Source: Alphaproteobacteria bacterium
GTDB taxonomy: Bacteria > Pseudomonadota > Alphaproteobacteria > Sphingomonadales > Sphingomonadaceae
DNA: 64,000 nucleotides
Assembly: GCA_030431875.1 (NCBI GenBank)
Contig: JAUIIG010000006.1
Span: 1-64,000, forward strand
Direction of reading: 5' to 3'
Positions 16,606 to 25,256 of this stretch are shown here, one piece after another. Under the pieces are notes generated by a model. It had not been told where the DNA came from, made no database searches, and saw only the letters and a list, made by a program, of their open reading frames with translations. How positions within the stretch are numbered: position 1 is the first letter of the stretch; each line of letters begins with the position of its first letter. Position numbers and translations under genes: made by a program.

Positions 16606-17046
16606 ATGCGCAATCTGCCCCTCTTCCCCCGCATCCGCCGTGATGAAAACGGCGCCGCCGCGATTGAATTCGCCCTACTCGGCCCGGCATTCCTGCTCAT
16701 GCTGATGGGCGTGCTGCAGGTCGGCATGGCGATGCAGAACTATAACGCGCTGCGCAGCCTGTCGGCCGACGTCGCGCGCTATGCCATGGTGCAATACCAG
16801 ACGGGCAACGAGCTTTCGAACTCGCAGATCGAGACCTTTGCCGAGAACCACGCCTTGGGTGCGCCTTACCTGCTGGACCAGAACCGCGTGAACGTGACGG
16901 TCACCAATGCCGACACGCAGCGCGTGGCGGGCGCTACCGAGCTGCAGGTCGTGGTGTCCTACCAGATCGACAGCCTGCTGGGTTTCGCGGGAATCGAATT
17001 TCCCTTCGTCACCTACACGCGGCCGATCTTCCTGCTCGACGAGTAG
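16606..17046 (+). CDS. TadE-like minor pseudopilin
   Basis: A 146-residue TadE-family protein. RDENGAAAIEFALLGPAFLLMLMGVLQVGMAM gives the conserved A-I-E-F and the transmembrane helix, and a short extracytoplasmic domain ends YTRPIFLLDE. It is the third gene of the first TadG/TadE/TadE triad. The start at 16606 follows the previous stop by 5 bases; longer in-frame starts overlap the previous gene heavily and lack the TadE N terminus. Confidence 0.85.
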   Translation: MRNLPLFPRIRRDENGAAAIEFALLGPAFLLMLMGVLQVGMAMQNYNALRSLSADVARYAMVQYQTGNELSNSQIETFAENHALGAPYLLDQNRVNVTVTNADTQRVAGATELQVVVSYQIDSLLGFAGIEFPFVTYTRPIFLLDE

Positions 17047-17140
17047 GTAGCCACCGACAGTTTCGCTGCTCGCGCCTGCGAGGCGTTTCGCAATAGTATG
17101 AACTTCTTAACCGCGTTTCTAAACGGTCGGATCAGGCAGT

Positions 17141-19090
17141 TTGCGTAAGGCAGGCTTCGTGACCGGTCCGTCTTCCACCTTCGCTGCACCTGCTGCACGC
17201 TTCCTCACGCGCCTTGCGAAAGACCGCAAGGGCAACGTGATGGCAATGATGGCTGCTGCCCTCTTCCCGCTGCTTGGCCTGATCGGCGGCGGTGTCGATA
17301 TCGGGCGCGGCTACCTTGCACAGTCCCGCCTGCAACAGGCCTGCGACGCGGGCGTGCTTGGCGCGCGCAAGCGGCTGGGCGCAAGCGTGGCAGTGGATGG
17401 CCAGGTGCCCACCGACGTTGCCGAGACCGGCCAGCGCTTCTTCAACATCAACTTCCGTGAAGGCATCTACGGCACGGAGAACCGCAGCTTCCAGATGACG
17501 CTGGAAGACGATTACGCCATTTCCGGCGAAGCATCCGTCGACGTGCCGACGACCATCATGCAGGTCTTCGGCCACGAGACGATGGAAGTGTCGGTGGAAT
17601 GCGAGGCCATCCTCAACTTCAGCAACCTCGACGTGATGATGGTGCTCGATGTCACCGGCTCCATGCGGCACCGGAACAGCGGTGACTCCATGTCGCGGCT
17701 CGACACCGTCAAGCAGGTGATCCGCAACTTCTACGCGCAGATCGAAGCGAGCAAGGCGCCGTCTACAGAGATCCGCTATGGCTTTGTGCCTTACAACGGC
17801 AACGTCAATGTCGGTCACCTGCTCGCAGATGACTGGGTGGTCAATTCGTGGATCTACCAGGGGCGGGAGGACACTGGTCATAGCCTGCCTAACGAGGAAG
17901 CTGCCCGCACCTATTTCAGGAACTGGCGATTCGTTTCCGGTTCGCGAAGCACCTGGAACACGATCAGCAGCTATGCCGCAACGTGGAACGAGAGCACTAG
18001 TGCCGACACCTTTGGCTGGTACAGCTGCAACGGCAGCCAGCCGGCGGACTCGTGGACCTATACCGATAGCTCTACCGGGCGCATGCGAGTGCAGACGCAG
18101 GCGGACCCTGCCGCCGTGCTGCAGATCACGCCGATGCAGCGGGTGCAAAGCGGAACGCGCTACCGCACCTCGCTGAGCGGCACGACCTGTAACCTGCAGT
18201 CCAGCGTCGACAGCAATTACGTGCAGAGCTTTGAGTCCGTGCGTGAAATCCCTTCGTTCGATCGCACTGTTTGGCTCTACCAGCCGATCACCCGCGACGT
18301 CAGCAACTGGCGCGCGGAAACCAATGGGTGCATCGAGGAACGCGATACCTACCAAATTACCGACTATGACAATGTCGACTTCACTCGCGCGCTGGACCTG
18401 GACATCGACCTGGTGCCCACGGCCGGCAACCCGTCGACCCAGTGGCGTCCGCGCTATCCGGACGAAATCTACGTCCGCCGGATTGAATTCGACGGCGGCG
18501 GTGACTTCGACACCCGTAACCACCGGACCACGGCGGAATATGTCGACAGCGGCACATGGTGGTTCTCCGCCTGCCCCGCACGCGCCCAGAAGCTGCAGGA
18601 AATGACCAGCGGCGAGCTGGATGCCTATCTTGCGACCTTGCAGCCCAATGGCCCGACCTATCACGATATCGGGATGATCTGGGGTGGCCGCCTGATCTCG
18701 CCCACCGGCATCTTTGCTGCCGAGAATGCCGATACCGGTGGAACCGAACGCGCGCGCCACCTGATCTGGATGACCGATGGCCAGACCGAGCCATACGACC
18801 TTGCCTACGGCACCTACGGTATAGACGGACTGGACCAGCGGCGCTGGGACCCTGACACCTCCAGCGAAACGCTCGCCCAAACCATCGAGAACCGCTTCTC
18901 CGTCGCCTGCGACCAGGTGAAGAACCGCAATGTCACTGTCTGGGTGATCGCCTTCGGCACCTCTGTGACGGACCTGATGACCAATTGCGCCGGGCCGGGC
19001 CGCTATTTCCAGGCCAGCAATGCAGAAGAATTGAACGAAGCCTTCGAGGCCATCGCCCGCGCGATGAGCGAACTGCGGATGACCGACTGA
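17141..19090 (+). CDS. TadG-like protein with von Willebrand factor A domain
   Basis: A 649-residue protein. A TadG-like N terminus (KDRKGNVMAMMAAALFPLLGLIGGGVDIGRGYLAQSRLQQ) is followed by a vWA domain opening at about residue 164 (LDVMMVLDVTGSM) with MIDAS residues D170, T172 and S174. A long insert rich in Trp/Tyr/Thr follows (about residues 220-420), then the rest of the vWA fold (LIWMTDGQTEPYD) and ends at ARAMSELRMTD. It is anchored by one helix with the bulk outside the cytoplasm. The start is uncertain: TTG at 17141, or GTG at 17159 (six residues shorter); neither has a strong SD. It starts the second triad and its stop overlaps the next ATG. Confidence 0.82.
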   Translation: MRKAGFVTGPSSTFAAPAARFLTRLAKDRKGNVMAMMAAALFPLLGLIGGGVDIGRGYLAQSRLQQACDAGVLGARKRLGASVAVDGQVPTDVAETGQRFFNINFREGIYGTENRSFQMTLEDDYAISGEASVDVPTTIMQVFGHETMEVSVECEAILNFSNLDVMMVLDVTGSMRHRNSGDSMSRLDTVKQVIRNFYAQIEASKAPSTEIRYGFVPYNGNVNVGHLLADDWVVNSWIYQGREDTGHSLPNEEAARTYFRNWRFVSGSRSTWNTISSYAATWNESTSADTFGWYSCNGSQPADSWTYTDSSTGRMRVQTQADPAAVLQITPMQRVQSGTRYRTSLSGTTCNLQSSVDSNYVQSFESVREIPSFDRTVWLYQPITRDVSNWRAETNGCIEERDTYQITDYDNVDFTRALDLDIDLVPTAGNPSTQWRPRYPDEIYVRRIEFDGGGDFDTRNHRTTAEYVDSGTWWFSACPARAQKLQEMTSGELDAYLATLQPNGPTYHDIGMIWGGRLISPTGIFAAENADTGGTERARHLIWMTDGQTEPYDLAYGTYGIDGLDQRRWDPDTSSETLAQTIENRFSVACDQVKNRNVTVWVIAFGTSVTDLMTNCAGPGRYFQASNAEELNEAFEAIARAMSELRMTD

Positions 19091-19680
19091 TGCTCCGTCG
19101 TCCCGCCTCCCTCGCCCGCAACGAAGACGGTGTCACCGCCGTCGAATTCGCCATGGTCGCGCCGGTGCTGGTGCTGACGCTGATGGGCCTGTTCGACCTG
19201 TCCTATAATTACTACGCTGACACGGTGGTAGAAGGCGCAGTGGCCATGGCCGCGCGGGATTCAACCATCGAGCCCTATGCGAATAATCCTGATGCGTTGG
19301 ACGACAAGGTCGAGCGATCGATCCACGATGTCGCCCCCAGTGCTACAGTAGTATTCGCGCGATCTGCCTACATGAATTATTTCGACGTTGGTCAGTCAGA
19401 GGACTTCACGGACACCAACTCCGACGGCGTCTGTAACGATAACGAGCCGTTCGAAGACGTGAATGGTAACGGTATCTGGGACGGCGATCGTGCCCGGGAG
19501 TCGAGTAGCGGCGCGCGGGATGCCGTACTTTACGAAGTGTCTGCGACCTATGATCGCATGTTTCCCATGGCCAGCCTGATCGGTTGGGAAGACACGGTCA
19601 CGGTCACCGCTTCTACGGTGCTGCGCAACCAGCCTTACAACCTGCAAGACCAGGACGTGACGGTGGGGAATTGCGTATGA
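19090..19680 (+). CDS. TadE-like pseudopilin with calcium-loop insert
   Basis: A 196-residue TadE-like protein (NEDGVTAVEFAMVAPVLVLTLMGLFDLSYNYY). The extracytoplasmic part carries two adjacent Asp/Asn-rich loops: residues 108-119 (DTNSDGVCNDNE) and 123-133 (DVNGNGIWDGD). These look like thrombospondin-3/dockerin-type calcium sites. The ATG overlaps the previous stop (A of TGA), and the 3' end overlaps the next start by ATGA, so the triad is tightly coupled. Confidence 0.82.
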   Translation: MLRRPASLARNEDGVTAVEFAMVAPVLVLTLMGLFDLSYNYYADTVVEGAVAMAARDSTIEPYANNPDALDDKVERSIHDVAPSATVVFARSAYMNYFDVGQSEDFTDTNSDGVCNDNEPFEDVNGNGIWDGDRARESSSGARDAVLYEVSATYDRMFPMASLIGWEDTVTVTASTVLRNQPYNLQDQDVTVGNCV

Positions 19681-20375
19681 TCCGGCAGTCAGGGTCCTTC
19701 CTGCGCCGGCTTGCGCGCCAGACCTCCGGCGTGGCGATGACCGAGTTCGCGCTCGCCTTCCCGTTCATCCTCGGCGTAGGCCTGATGGGTCTGGAAGTCG
19801 CCAACCGCGTGATGGTGGAAATGAAGCTGTCGCAGCTTGCCGCGCAGATCGCCGACAACGCCGCGCGGATCGGTGAACAGGGCGTGCTGGAAGATCGCAA
19901 GATCTACGAAGCCGACATCAACGACCTGTTCTATGGTGCGCATCTGCAAGGTGGCGGCTCCATCGATCTCTACGAAAACGGCCGGGTGATCCTCAGCAGC
20001 CTGGAAGTCGTGCCCGGCACTGACGACCAGCAATACATCCATTGGCAGCGGTGCGCCGGTGCAGCTCTCTACAGCAGCAGCTACGGCGTGGAAGGCGACG
20101 GCGAATCCACAAGCAACTTCCCCGGCATGGGACCTACCGGGGAAGAGGTGGTCGCTTTCGACGACGAGGCAGTGATGTTCGTGGAAATTCGCTACGAATA
20201 CCAGTCGCTGATCGGCGCACCGTTGACCTTCGACGATGGTGATATCCACGTCATCGCCAGTTTCGCCGTGCGCGAAGACCGCGACCTGACGGGAATATAC
20301 CAGCGCGATGCGTCTGACCCCGATCCGGTGGCCAGCTGTGACGCCTACAACGGTGTGGGCAGCCTCACCAACTAG
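19677..20375 (+). CDS. TadE-like pseudopilin
   Basis: A 232-residue protein. RQTSGVAMTEFALAFPFILGVGLMGLEVANRV carries the Gly-x-x-M-T-E-F TadE signature and one helix. It is followed by an extracytoplasmic domain with two Cys (WQRCAGAAL and ASCDAYNG), possibly a disulfide pair. It is the last gene of the six-gene cluster, started by an ATGA overlap. A GC-rich hairpin follows the stop. No tadA ATPase, tadZ, rcpA secretin or prepilin peptidase is in the window. Confidence 0.8.
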   Translation: MIRQSGSFLRRLARQTSGVAMTEFALAFPFILGVGLMGLEVANRVMVEMKLSQLAAQIADNAARIGEQGVLEDRKIYEADINDLFYGAHLQGGGSIDLYENGRVILSSLEVVPGTDDQQYIHWQRCAGAALYSSSYGVEGDGESTSNFPGMGPTGEEVVAFDDEAVMFVEIRYEYQSLIGAPLTFDDGDIHVIASFAVREDRDLTGIYQRDASDPDPVASCDAYNGVGSLTN

Positions 20376-20378
20376 CGG

Positions 20379-20399
20379 GGCCGGCCAACCCGGCCGGCC
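20379..20399. terminator. GC-rich hairpin between convergent tad cluster and pdhB
   Basis: GGCCGGCC (20379-20386) pairs perfectly with GGCCGGCC (20392-20399) around an AACCC loop. It lies 3 bases past the last tad-like stop and 12 bases before the pdhB stop. The stem is very stable but has no U tract, so it may act as a transcript 3' end or with Rho. Confidence 0.55.
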
Positions 20400-20410
20400 T
20401 TCCCCACCTG

Positions 20411-21772
20411 TCAGCCCGTGTAGGTGACCTTTTTCACGGCCGCCACGACCCGGTCCTTGTCGATCAGCGCCAGCTTCTCGAGGTTCGCCGCATAGGGCAG
20501 CGGCACGTCTTCGTTGCAGACGCGCAGGACAGGTGCGTCGAGGTGGTCAAAACCCTCCTCCATGCACAAGGCCACCACTTCCGACGCGATCGAGCAGGTT
20601 GGCCAACCTTCTTCGGCGATCACCAGGCGGTTGGTCTTGGCGAGGCTTTCGAGGATGGTCGCCGTGTCGAGCGGGCGCAGGGTGCGCAGGTCGATCACTT
20701 CGGCATCGATGCCCTGTTCGGCCAGTTCCTCCGCCGCTTCCAGCGCGACGCCAACGGCGATCGAGTAGGACACGATGGTAACGTCCGAACCTTCGCGCAT
20801 GATGCGGGCCTTGCCGATCGGCAGGACATGGTCGTCCAGCTGGGCGACCTCGAAGCTCTGGCCATAGACCAGCTCGTTTTCGAGGAAGACCACCGGGTCG
20901 TCGCTGCGGATGGCGGCTTTCAGCAGGCCCTTGGCATCCGATGCGTCATAGGGTGCGATCACGATCAGGCCGGGCACGCTGGCGTACCACGGGCCGTAGT
21001 TCTGGCTGTGCTGCGCGCCGACGCGGCTGGCCGCGCCATTGGGCCCGCGGAACACCACCGGACAGCGCATCTGGCCGCCGGACATGTAGTTGGTCTTGGC
21101 GGCAGAATTGATGATGTGGTCGATCGCCTGCATGGCGAAGTTGAAGGTCATGAATTCGACCACCGGACGCAGGCCACCCATGGCCGCGCCAGTGCCGATA
21201 CCGGCAAAGCCGTATTCGGTGATCGGCGTGTCGATCACGCGCTTGGGCCCGAATTCGTCGAGCAGGCCCTGGGTTACCTTGTAGGCACCCTGGTACTCGG
21301 CGACTTCTTCACCCATGACGAAGATGCGTTCGTCCAGGCGCATTTCCTCGGCCATGGCGTCGCGCAGGGCTTCGCGCACGGTCAGTTTGATCATGTTGGT
21401 GCCGGCGGGAATGTCAGGATCGGCCGGGCGTTCCTTGGCCGCAGGCTTGCCGGCAGCTTCGGCCACGGCAGGCGCCTCTTCGGCAGCGGGCGCTTCGGCG
21501 GCGGCAGGTGCCGCATCCGAAACATCCTCGCCCTCGCCTGCCAGGATCGCGATGACGGTGCCGACCTTCACCTCTTCGGTTCCTTCGGGAACCAGGATTT
21601 TCCCGACAGTGCCCTCGTCGATGGATTCGAATTCCATCGTGGCCTTATCGGTCTCGATCTCGGCCAGCACGTCTCCGGCAGAGACTGTGTCGCCTTCCTT
21701 GACCAGCCACTTGGCGAGCGTGCCTTCTTCCATGGTGGGCGAAAGCGCGGGCATCTTCAGTTCGATAGCCAT
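20411..21772 (-). CDS. pdhB: Pyruvate dehydrogenase E1 component, beta subunit with lipoyl domain
   Basis: Beta subunit of the alpha2beta2 E1 that oxidatively decarboxylates pyruvate to acetyl groups. It has 453 residues. The first 80 form a lipoyl domain (lipoylated K43 in [11 protein letters not shown]), then an Ala/Glu/Pro-rich linker. The transketolase-like E1-beta follows from about residue 125 ([15 protein letters not shown] ... [18 protein letters not shown] ... [14 protein letters not shown]). Fusion of a lipoyl domain to E1-beta is typical of alphaproteobacteria. It starts 3 bases after the pdhA stop. E2 and E3 genes are not in the window. Confidence 0.96.
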   Translation of the reverse strand: MAIELKMPALSPTMEEGTLAKWLVKEGDTVSAGDVLAEIETDKATMEFESIDEGTVGKILVPEGTEEVKVGTVIAILAGEGEDVSDAAPAAAEAPAAEEAPAVAEAAGKPAAKERPADPDIPAGTNMIKLTVREALRDAMAEEMRLDERIFVMGEEVAEYQGAYKVTQGLLDEFGPKRVIDTPITEYGFAGIGTGAAMGGLRPVVEFMTFNFAMQAIDHIINSAAKTNYMSGGQMRCPVVFRGPNGAASRVGAQHSQNYGPWYASVPGLIVIAPYDASDAKGLLKAAIRSDDPVVFLENELVYGQSFEVAQLDDHVLPIGKARIMREGSDVTIVSYSIAVGVALEAAEELAEQGIDAEVIDLRTLRPLDTATILESLAKTNRLVIAEEGWPTCSIASEVVALCMEEGFDHLDAPVLRVCNEDVPLPYAANLEKLALIDKDRVVAAVKKVTYTG

Positions 21773-21775
21773 GGC

Positions 21776-22876
21776 TCAGTACTCCTCCACCAGGACATCG
21801 GTGTAGAGTTCGGACGGCTCCGGCTCGGGCGAGGTTTCCGCGAAGTCCGCTGCCTCGGCCACGGTGGCGCGAATGGCCTTGTCGATCTCTTTCAACTTGT
21901 CTTCGTCGACGCCCACGGCAGCGAGGTCCTTCTTCACGCGTTCGATGGGATCGTGGTGTTCGCGCTGTTCCTGCACCTCTTCACGGGTACGGTACTTGGC
22001 GGGGTCGGACATCGAATGCCCGCGATAGCGGTAGGTGTTGCACTCCATCAGCACCGGACCGTTACCTTCGCGCACATGGGCAAAGGCGATCTCGGCAGCC
22101 TGGCGCACTTCGAGCACGTCCATGCCGTTCACTTCCATGCCGGGGATGCGGAAGGCCGTACCGCGGCGGTAGAACTCGGTCTCGGCGCTGGAGCGCCTGA
22201 CCGCCGTACCCATGGCGTACTGGTTGTTCTCAACCACAAAGACGATGGGCAGGTTCCACAACGCAGCCATGTTCATGGTCTCGTAGACCTGTCCCTGGTT
22301 CGCCGCACCGTCACCGAAATAGGCAAGGCACAGCCCGCCGTCCTCGTTGTACTTGTGGGCGAAGGCGAGGCCGCCGCCCAGTGAAACCTGGGCACCCACG
22401 ATGCCGTGTCCGCCGTAGAACTTATGCTCGGTGCTGAACATGTGCATCGAGCCGCCCTTGCCCTTGGAAATACCGGCAGCACGTCCGGTCAGTTCGGCCA
22501 TAATCACATTGGGATCAATGCCATAGGCCAGCATGTGACCATGGTCTCGATAGCCGGTGATGACGCTGTCGACATCGTTGTCGAGCGCGCTCTGCAGGCC
22601 GATGGCAACGGCTTCCTGGCCGATGTACAGATGGCAGAATCCGCCAATCAGGCCGAGGCCGTAAAGCTGGCCGGCCTTCTCCTCGAAGCGGCGGATCAGC
22701 AGCATCTGTTCGTAGAAATGCAGCAGTTGGTCGTTGTCGGCCTTGAAGCGCTTCTGCTTGTCGAGAGCCTCTTGCAGGCTGCGAAGGGCGAAGTTGTCGC
22801 CGTCGTCCGGTTTCGGAGTGGTCTTTGCCGCTGCCGGTTTGGATTTGCCGCTGCTGGAAGCTGACGCCTTGGCCAA
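21776..22876 (-). CDS. pdhA: Pyruvate dehydrogenase E1 component, alpha subunit
   Basis: ThDP-binding alpha subunit of pyruvate dehydrogenase E1, 366 residues from a TTG at 22876 (LAKASASSSGKSKPAAA), which has a GGGGA SD 7 bases upstream; a longer frame to 22957 lacks an SD. The ThDP motif is GDGAANQGQVYETMNMAALWNLPIVFVVENN. Other family blocks are YGLGLIGGFCHLYIGQEA, GISKGKGGSMHMF and the phosphorylation-loop region YRYRGHSMSDP. The Lys/Ala/Pro-rich N-terminal extension may be disordered. It forms an operon with pdhB. Confidence 0.95.
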   Translation of the reverse strand: MAKASASSSGKSKPAAAKTTPKPDDGDNFALRSLQEALDKQKRFKADNDQLLHFYEQMLLIRRFEEKAGQLYGLGLIGGFCHLYIGQEAVAIGLQSALDNDVDSVITGYRDHGHMLAYGIDPNVIMAELTGRAAGISKGKGGSMHMFSTEHKFYGGHGIVGAQVSLGGGLAFAHKYNEDGGLCLAYFGDGAANQGQVYETMNMAALWNLPIVFVVENNQYAMGTAVRRSSAETEFYRRGTAFRIPGMEVNGMDVLEVRQAAEIAFAHVREGNGPVLMECNTYRYRGHSMSDPAKYRTREEVQEQREHHDPIERVKKDLAAVGVDEDKLKEIDKAIRATVAEAADFAETSPEPEPSELYTDVLVEEY

Positions 22877-23024
22877 GTTGCATTCCCCAATCTGTGCGCC
22901 TCTGGGCGCTGTTCGTTGTCGGGAATGCCTATAGGCGCGGTTGCGCAAAAGAGGCAACGCGACTTTTGGCCTATTTACCTATGCGGTGAATTTGTGTGGA
23001 CCGAGGTGCCGCAGCGGCTCTCGT

Positions 23025-23345
23025 TCAGTCCAGCGGTTCGAGCTCAACGACATATTCGTCCGGGTGGGCAACGTTGAGGTTGCCGCGCACGAGTTCGGAA
23101 GCGAAGTCCGGATCGACGTTGTTGGGATCAAGCAGGTCAACGCGGTTCTGCAATTCGTCGCGGCGTTCCTGTAGCATGGCAATGCGTTGTTCGTGATCCG
23201 AAAGGCGTGAATTCTGTTCGCCCCAGGCCAGGATACCCGAGGGCCCGACCAGCGCCATGCCACCGATGAGCAGGAGCACCACCAGCGCTGCCGCGCTGAC
23301 GATCTTCTCCCGGCGGTTCTGGCGACGAGGGTCTTTGCCTTTCAT
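23025..23345 (-). CDS. ftsB: FtsB/DivIC-like septum formation initiator
   Basis: A 106-residue bitopic membrane protein. A basic N terminus ([14 protein letters not shown]) is followed by one transmembrane helix ([20 protein letters not shown], about residues 15-34). A coiled coil ([27 protein letters not shown]) and the [25 protein letters not shown] tail complete the septum-initiator family pattern. FtsB joins FtsL and FtsQ in the divisome. The genomic position next to pdhA is common for this gene in alphaproteobacteria. The ATG at 23345 is chosen for the compact basic N terminus. Confidence 0.8.
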   Translation of the reverse strand: MKGKDPRRQNRREKIVSAAALVVLLLIGGMALVGPSGILAWGEQNSRLSDHEQRIAMLQERRDELQNRVDLLDPNNVDPDFASELVRGNLNVAHPDEYVVELEPLD

Positions 23346-23464
23346 GGTTAAGATTGAATCACAATCACCGTGGGGATTCAAGCGGTTTCATTGCGGTCTT
23401 GCGGGCCGGTCGATCTTTTCCACACCGGTTGCATGAATCAGCGAAACAGGTTACATATGAAACT

Positions 23465-24574
23465 ATGACTGACCTCTTCGAAAACCCGATCGGCCTCGAC
23501 GGCTTTGAATTTGTCGAATTCTGCGCACCTGAAAAGGGCGTGATTGAGCCTGTATTCAAGGCGATGGGCTTCGCTCACGTTGCCTCGCACCGCTCCAAGG
23601 ACGTGCAACTCTGGCGCCAGGGGCAGATCAACCTTATCCTGAATTACGAGCCGCGCAGCGCGGCCTGGTTCTTCGCCCGCGAACATGGCCCCTCGGCTTG
23701 CGGCATGGGCTTCCGTGTAAAGGACGCGGCCAAGGCTTACAACGAACTGCTCGCCCGCGGTGCCGAGCCCGTGCAGGTCGAAACAGGACCTATGGAGCTG
23801 CATATCCCTGCCATCCGCGGTATCGGCGGTGCCATCGTCTACCTGATCGACCGCTATTCCGACGCCGACGGCGAAGGCCTGTCGATCTATGACATCGACT
23901 TCGAATATCTCGAAGGTGTGGAGCGCTGGCCCGAAGGTGCCGGCTTCAACGTGATCGATCACCTGACGCACAACGTCTACGGCGGTCGCATGAAGTACTG
24001 GGCAGACTACTACGAGACCCTGTTCAACTTCCGCGAGATCCGCTTCTTCGACATCAAGGGCGAGTATACCGGCCTGACCTCCAAGGCGCTGACCGCGCCG
24101 GACGGCAAGATCCGCATCCCACTCAACGAGGAAGGCGAAGGCGGCAAGGGCCAGATCGAGGAGTTCCTGCGCGAATTCAACGGCGAAGGTATCCAGCATA
24201 TCGCCCTGATTTGTGACAATCTTCTGGCTGCATGGGACAAGCTGAAGGAATTCGGCGTGCCTTTCATGACCGCCCCGCCCGCGACTTATTACGAGATGCT
24301 CGACGAGCGCTTGCCCGGCCACGGCCAGCCCGTCGACGAACTGCAAATGCGCGGTATCCTGCTCGACGGCACCACCGAGGGCGGGCAGCCGCGCCTCCTG
24401 CTCCAGATCTTTGCCGAGGCGCAGGTTGGCCCCGTGTTCTTCGAGTTCATCCAGCGCAAGGGCGACGAAGGCTTTGGCGAAGGCAACTTCAAGGCACTGT
24501 TCGAAAGCATGGAACGCGACCAGATCCGCCGCGGCGTGCTGGACGTGAACGACGCCAAGACGGTCGACGCCTGA
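23465..24574 (+). CDS. hpd: 4-hydroxyphenylpyruvate dioxygenase
   Basis: Fe(II) enzyme of tyrosine catabolism that converts 4-hydroxyphenylpyruvate to homogentisate. It has 369 residues, the usual bacterial size. Two vicinal-oxygen-chelate halves are seen. The iron ligands are the His in [11 protein letters not shown], the His in [13 protein letters not shown] and the Glu in [12 protein letters not shown]. The C-terminal helix region ([24 protein letters not shown]) is the family signature. The start at 23465 is preceded at 23457 by an ATG-AAA-CTA-TGA minigene whose stop overlaps the start. A stable hairpin follows the gene. Confidence 0.97.
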   Translation: MTDLFENPIGLDGFEFVEFCAPEKGVIEPVFKAMGFAHVASHRSKDVQLWRQGQINLILNYEPRSAAWFFAREHGPSACGMGFRVKDAAKAYNELLARGAEPVQVETGPMELHIPAIRGIGGAIVYLIDRYSDADGEGLSIYDIDFEYLEGVERWPEGAGFNVIDHLTHNVYGGRMKYWADYYETLFNFREIRFFDIKGEYTGLTSKALTAPDGKIRIPLNEEGEGGKGQIEEFLREFNGEGIQHIALICDNLLAAWDKLKEFGVPFMTAPPATYYEMLDERLPGHGQPVDELQMRGILLDGTTEGGQPRLLLQIFAEAQVGPVFFEFIQRKGDEGFGEGNFKALFESMERDQIRRGVLDVNDAKTVDA

Positions 24575-24595
24575 ATGCCGTAAGCTTGGGGAAAT

Positions 24596-24622
24596 CGCCG
24601 CGCTGACCGGTTCAGCGCGGCG
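24596..24622 (+). terminator. Stem-loop after hpd
   Basis: CGCCGCGCTGA (24596-24606) and TCAGCGCGGCG (24612-24622) form a perfect 11-bp stem around a 5-base loop, 22 bases after the hpd stop. There is no U tract. It probably defines or protects the hpd mRNA 3' end before the next gene. Confidence 0.6.
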
Positions 24623-24688
24623 CAAGGCCCTTGCACCGAAACGCCTTAAGCGCCATCAGTCCGGCGACGAGAGGAGTTTTCCGTTATC

Positions 24689-25246
24689 ATGACCGCGTTT
24701 CGCGCCCGAGTTAGCGTCCTTGCGATTACCGCAGCCGCCCTGCCCCTAACCTTGATGGCTGCGCCTGCCTCTGCCCAGGTGAGCGACGAGATCGTGCTTA
24801 ATATCCTGCGCAACTGCGCACAGATTGACGATCCGACGGCTCGCCTGGCTTGCTACGACAACAATATCCGCGCCGCTGGCGGTCAGCCGCGCAACTCCGT
24901 GCCGGGCGAAATGGCCGTGCCCAGCGGTGGCAGCGGTGCCCCGCTCGATACGCGCGGCCCCTCGGGCTTTGGTCGCGAAGACATTCGCTCACCGGACCGT
25001 TTCGAGACGCCAGCCGGCGAACTGGAGGAGCTGCGCGCACGCGTTACAGCCGTGGCACAACGCCAGCGCGGTATCTACCTCATTACGCTGGAAGACGGGG
25101 CCCAGTGGGTCTTCACCGAAAGCGTGCCCTTCTCCTATCGTCCGCCGCGCGTCGGCGATCGCGTCACGATTGATCGCGCCTCGCTCGGCAGTTTCCTGAT
25201 GACCGTCAACAGCCAGCCTTCGGTACGCGTCGAACGCGTCCGCTAG
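24689..25246 (+). CDS. Exported hypothetical protein
   Basis: A 185-residue protein with a clear signal peptide (MTAFRARVSVLAITAAALPL... MAAPASAQ, cleavage near residue 30). The mature N terminus has a helical motif with two Cys (ILRNCAQIDDPTARLACYDNN). A Gly/Pro-rich linker and a C-terminal beta-rich part (GIYLITLEDGAQWVFTESVPFSYRPPRVGDRVTID) follow. The CxxIxDxxARLxCYD pattern recurs in several exported alphaproteobacterial proteins; its function is not known to me. SD GAGGAG lies upstream of the ATG. It is probably periplasmic. Confidence 0.75.
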   Translation: MTAFRARVSVLAITAAALPLTLMAAPASAQVSDEIVLNILRNCAQIDDPTARLACYDNNIRAAGGQPRNSVPGEMAVPSGGSGAPLDTRGPSGFGREDIRSPDRFETPAGELEELRARVTAVAQRQRGIYLITLEDGAQWVFTESVPFSYRPPRVGDRVTIDRASLGSFLMTVNSQPSVRVERVR

Positions 25247-25256
25247 TCGCTGCGGA

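Noticed and set aside
17107-17122. TTAA-N7-TCTA before the vWA TadG-like gene as a CtrA site
   Set aside because: The second half-site does not match TTAA.
20543-22384. 613-codon plus-strand open frame opposite pdhB/pdhA
   Set aside because: Spans two real genes antisense and has no coding signature; pdhA/pdhB are unmistakable.
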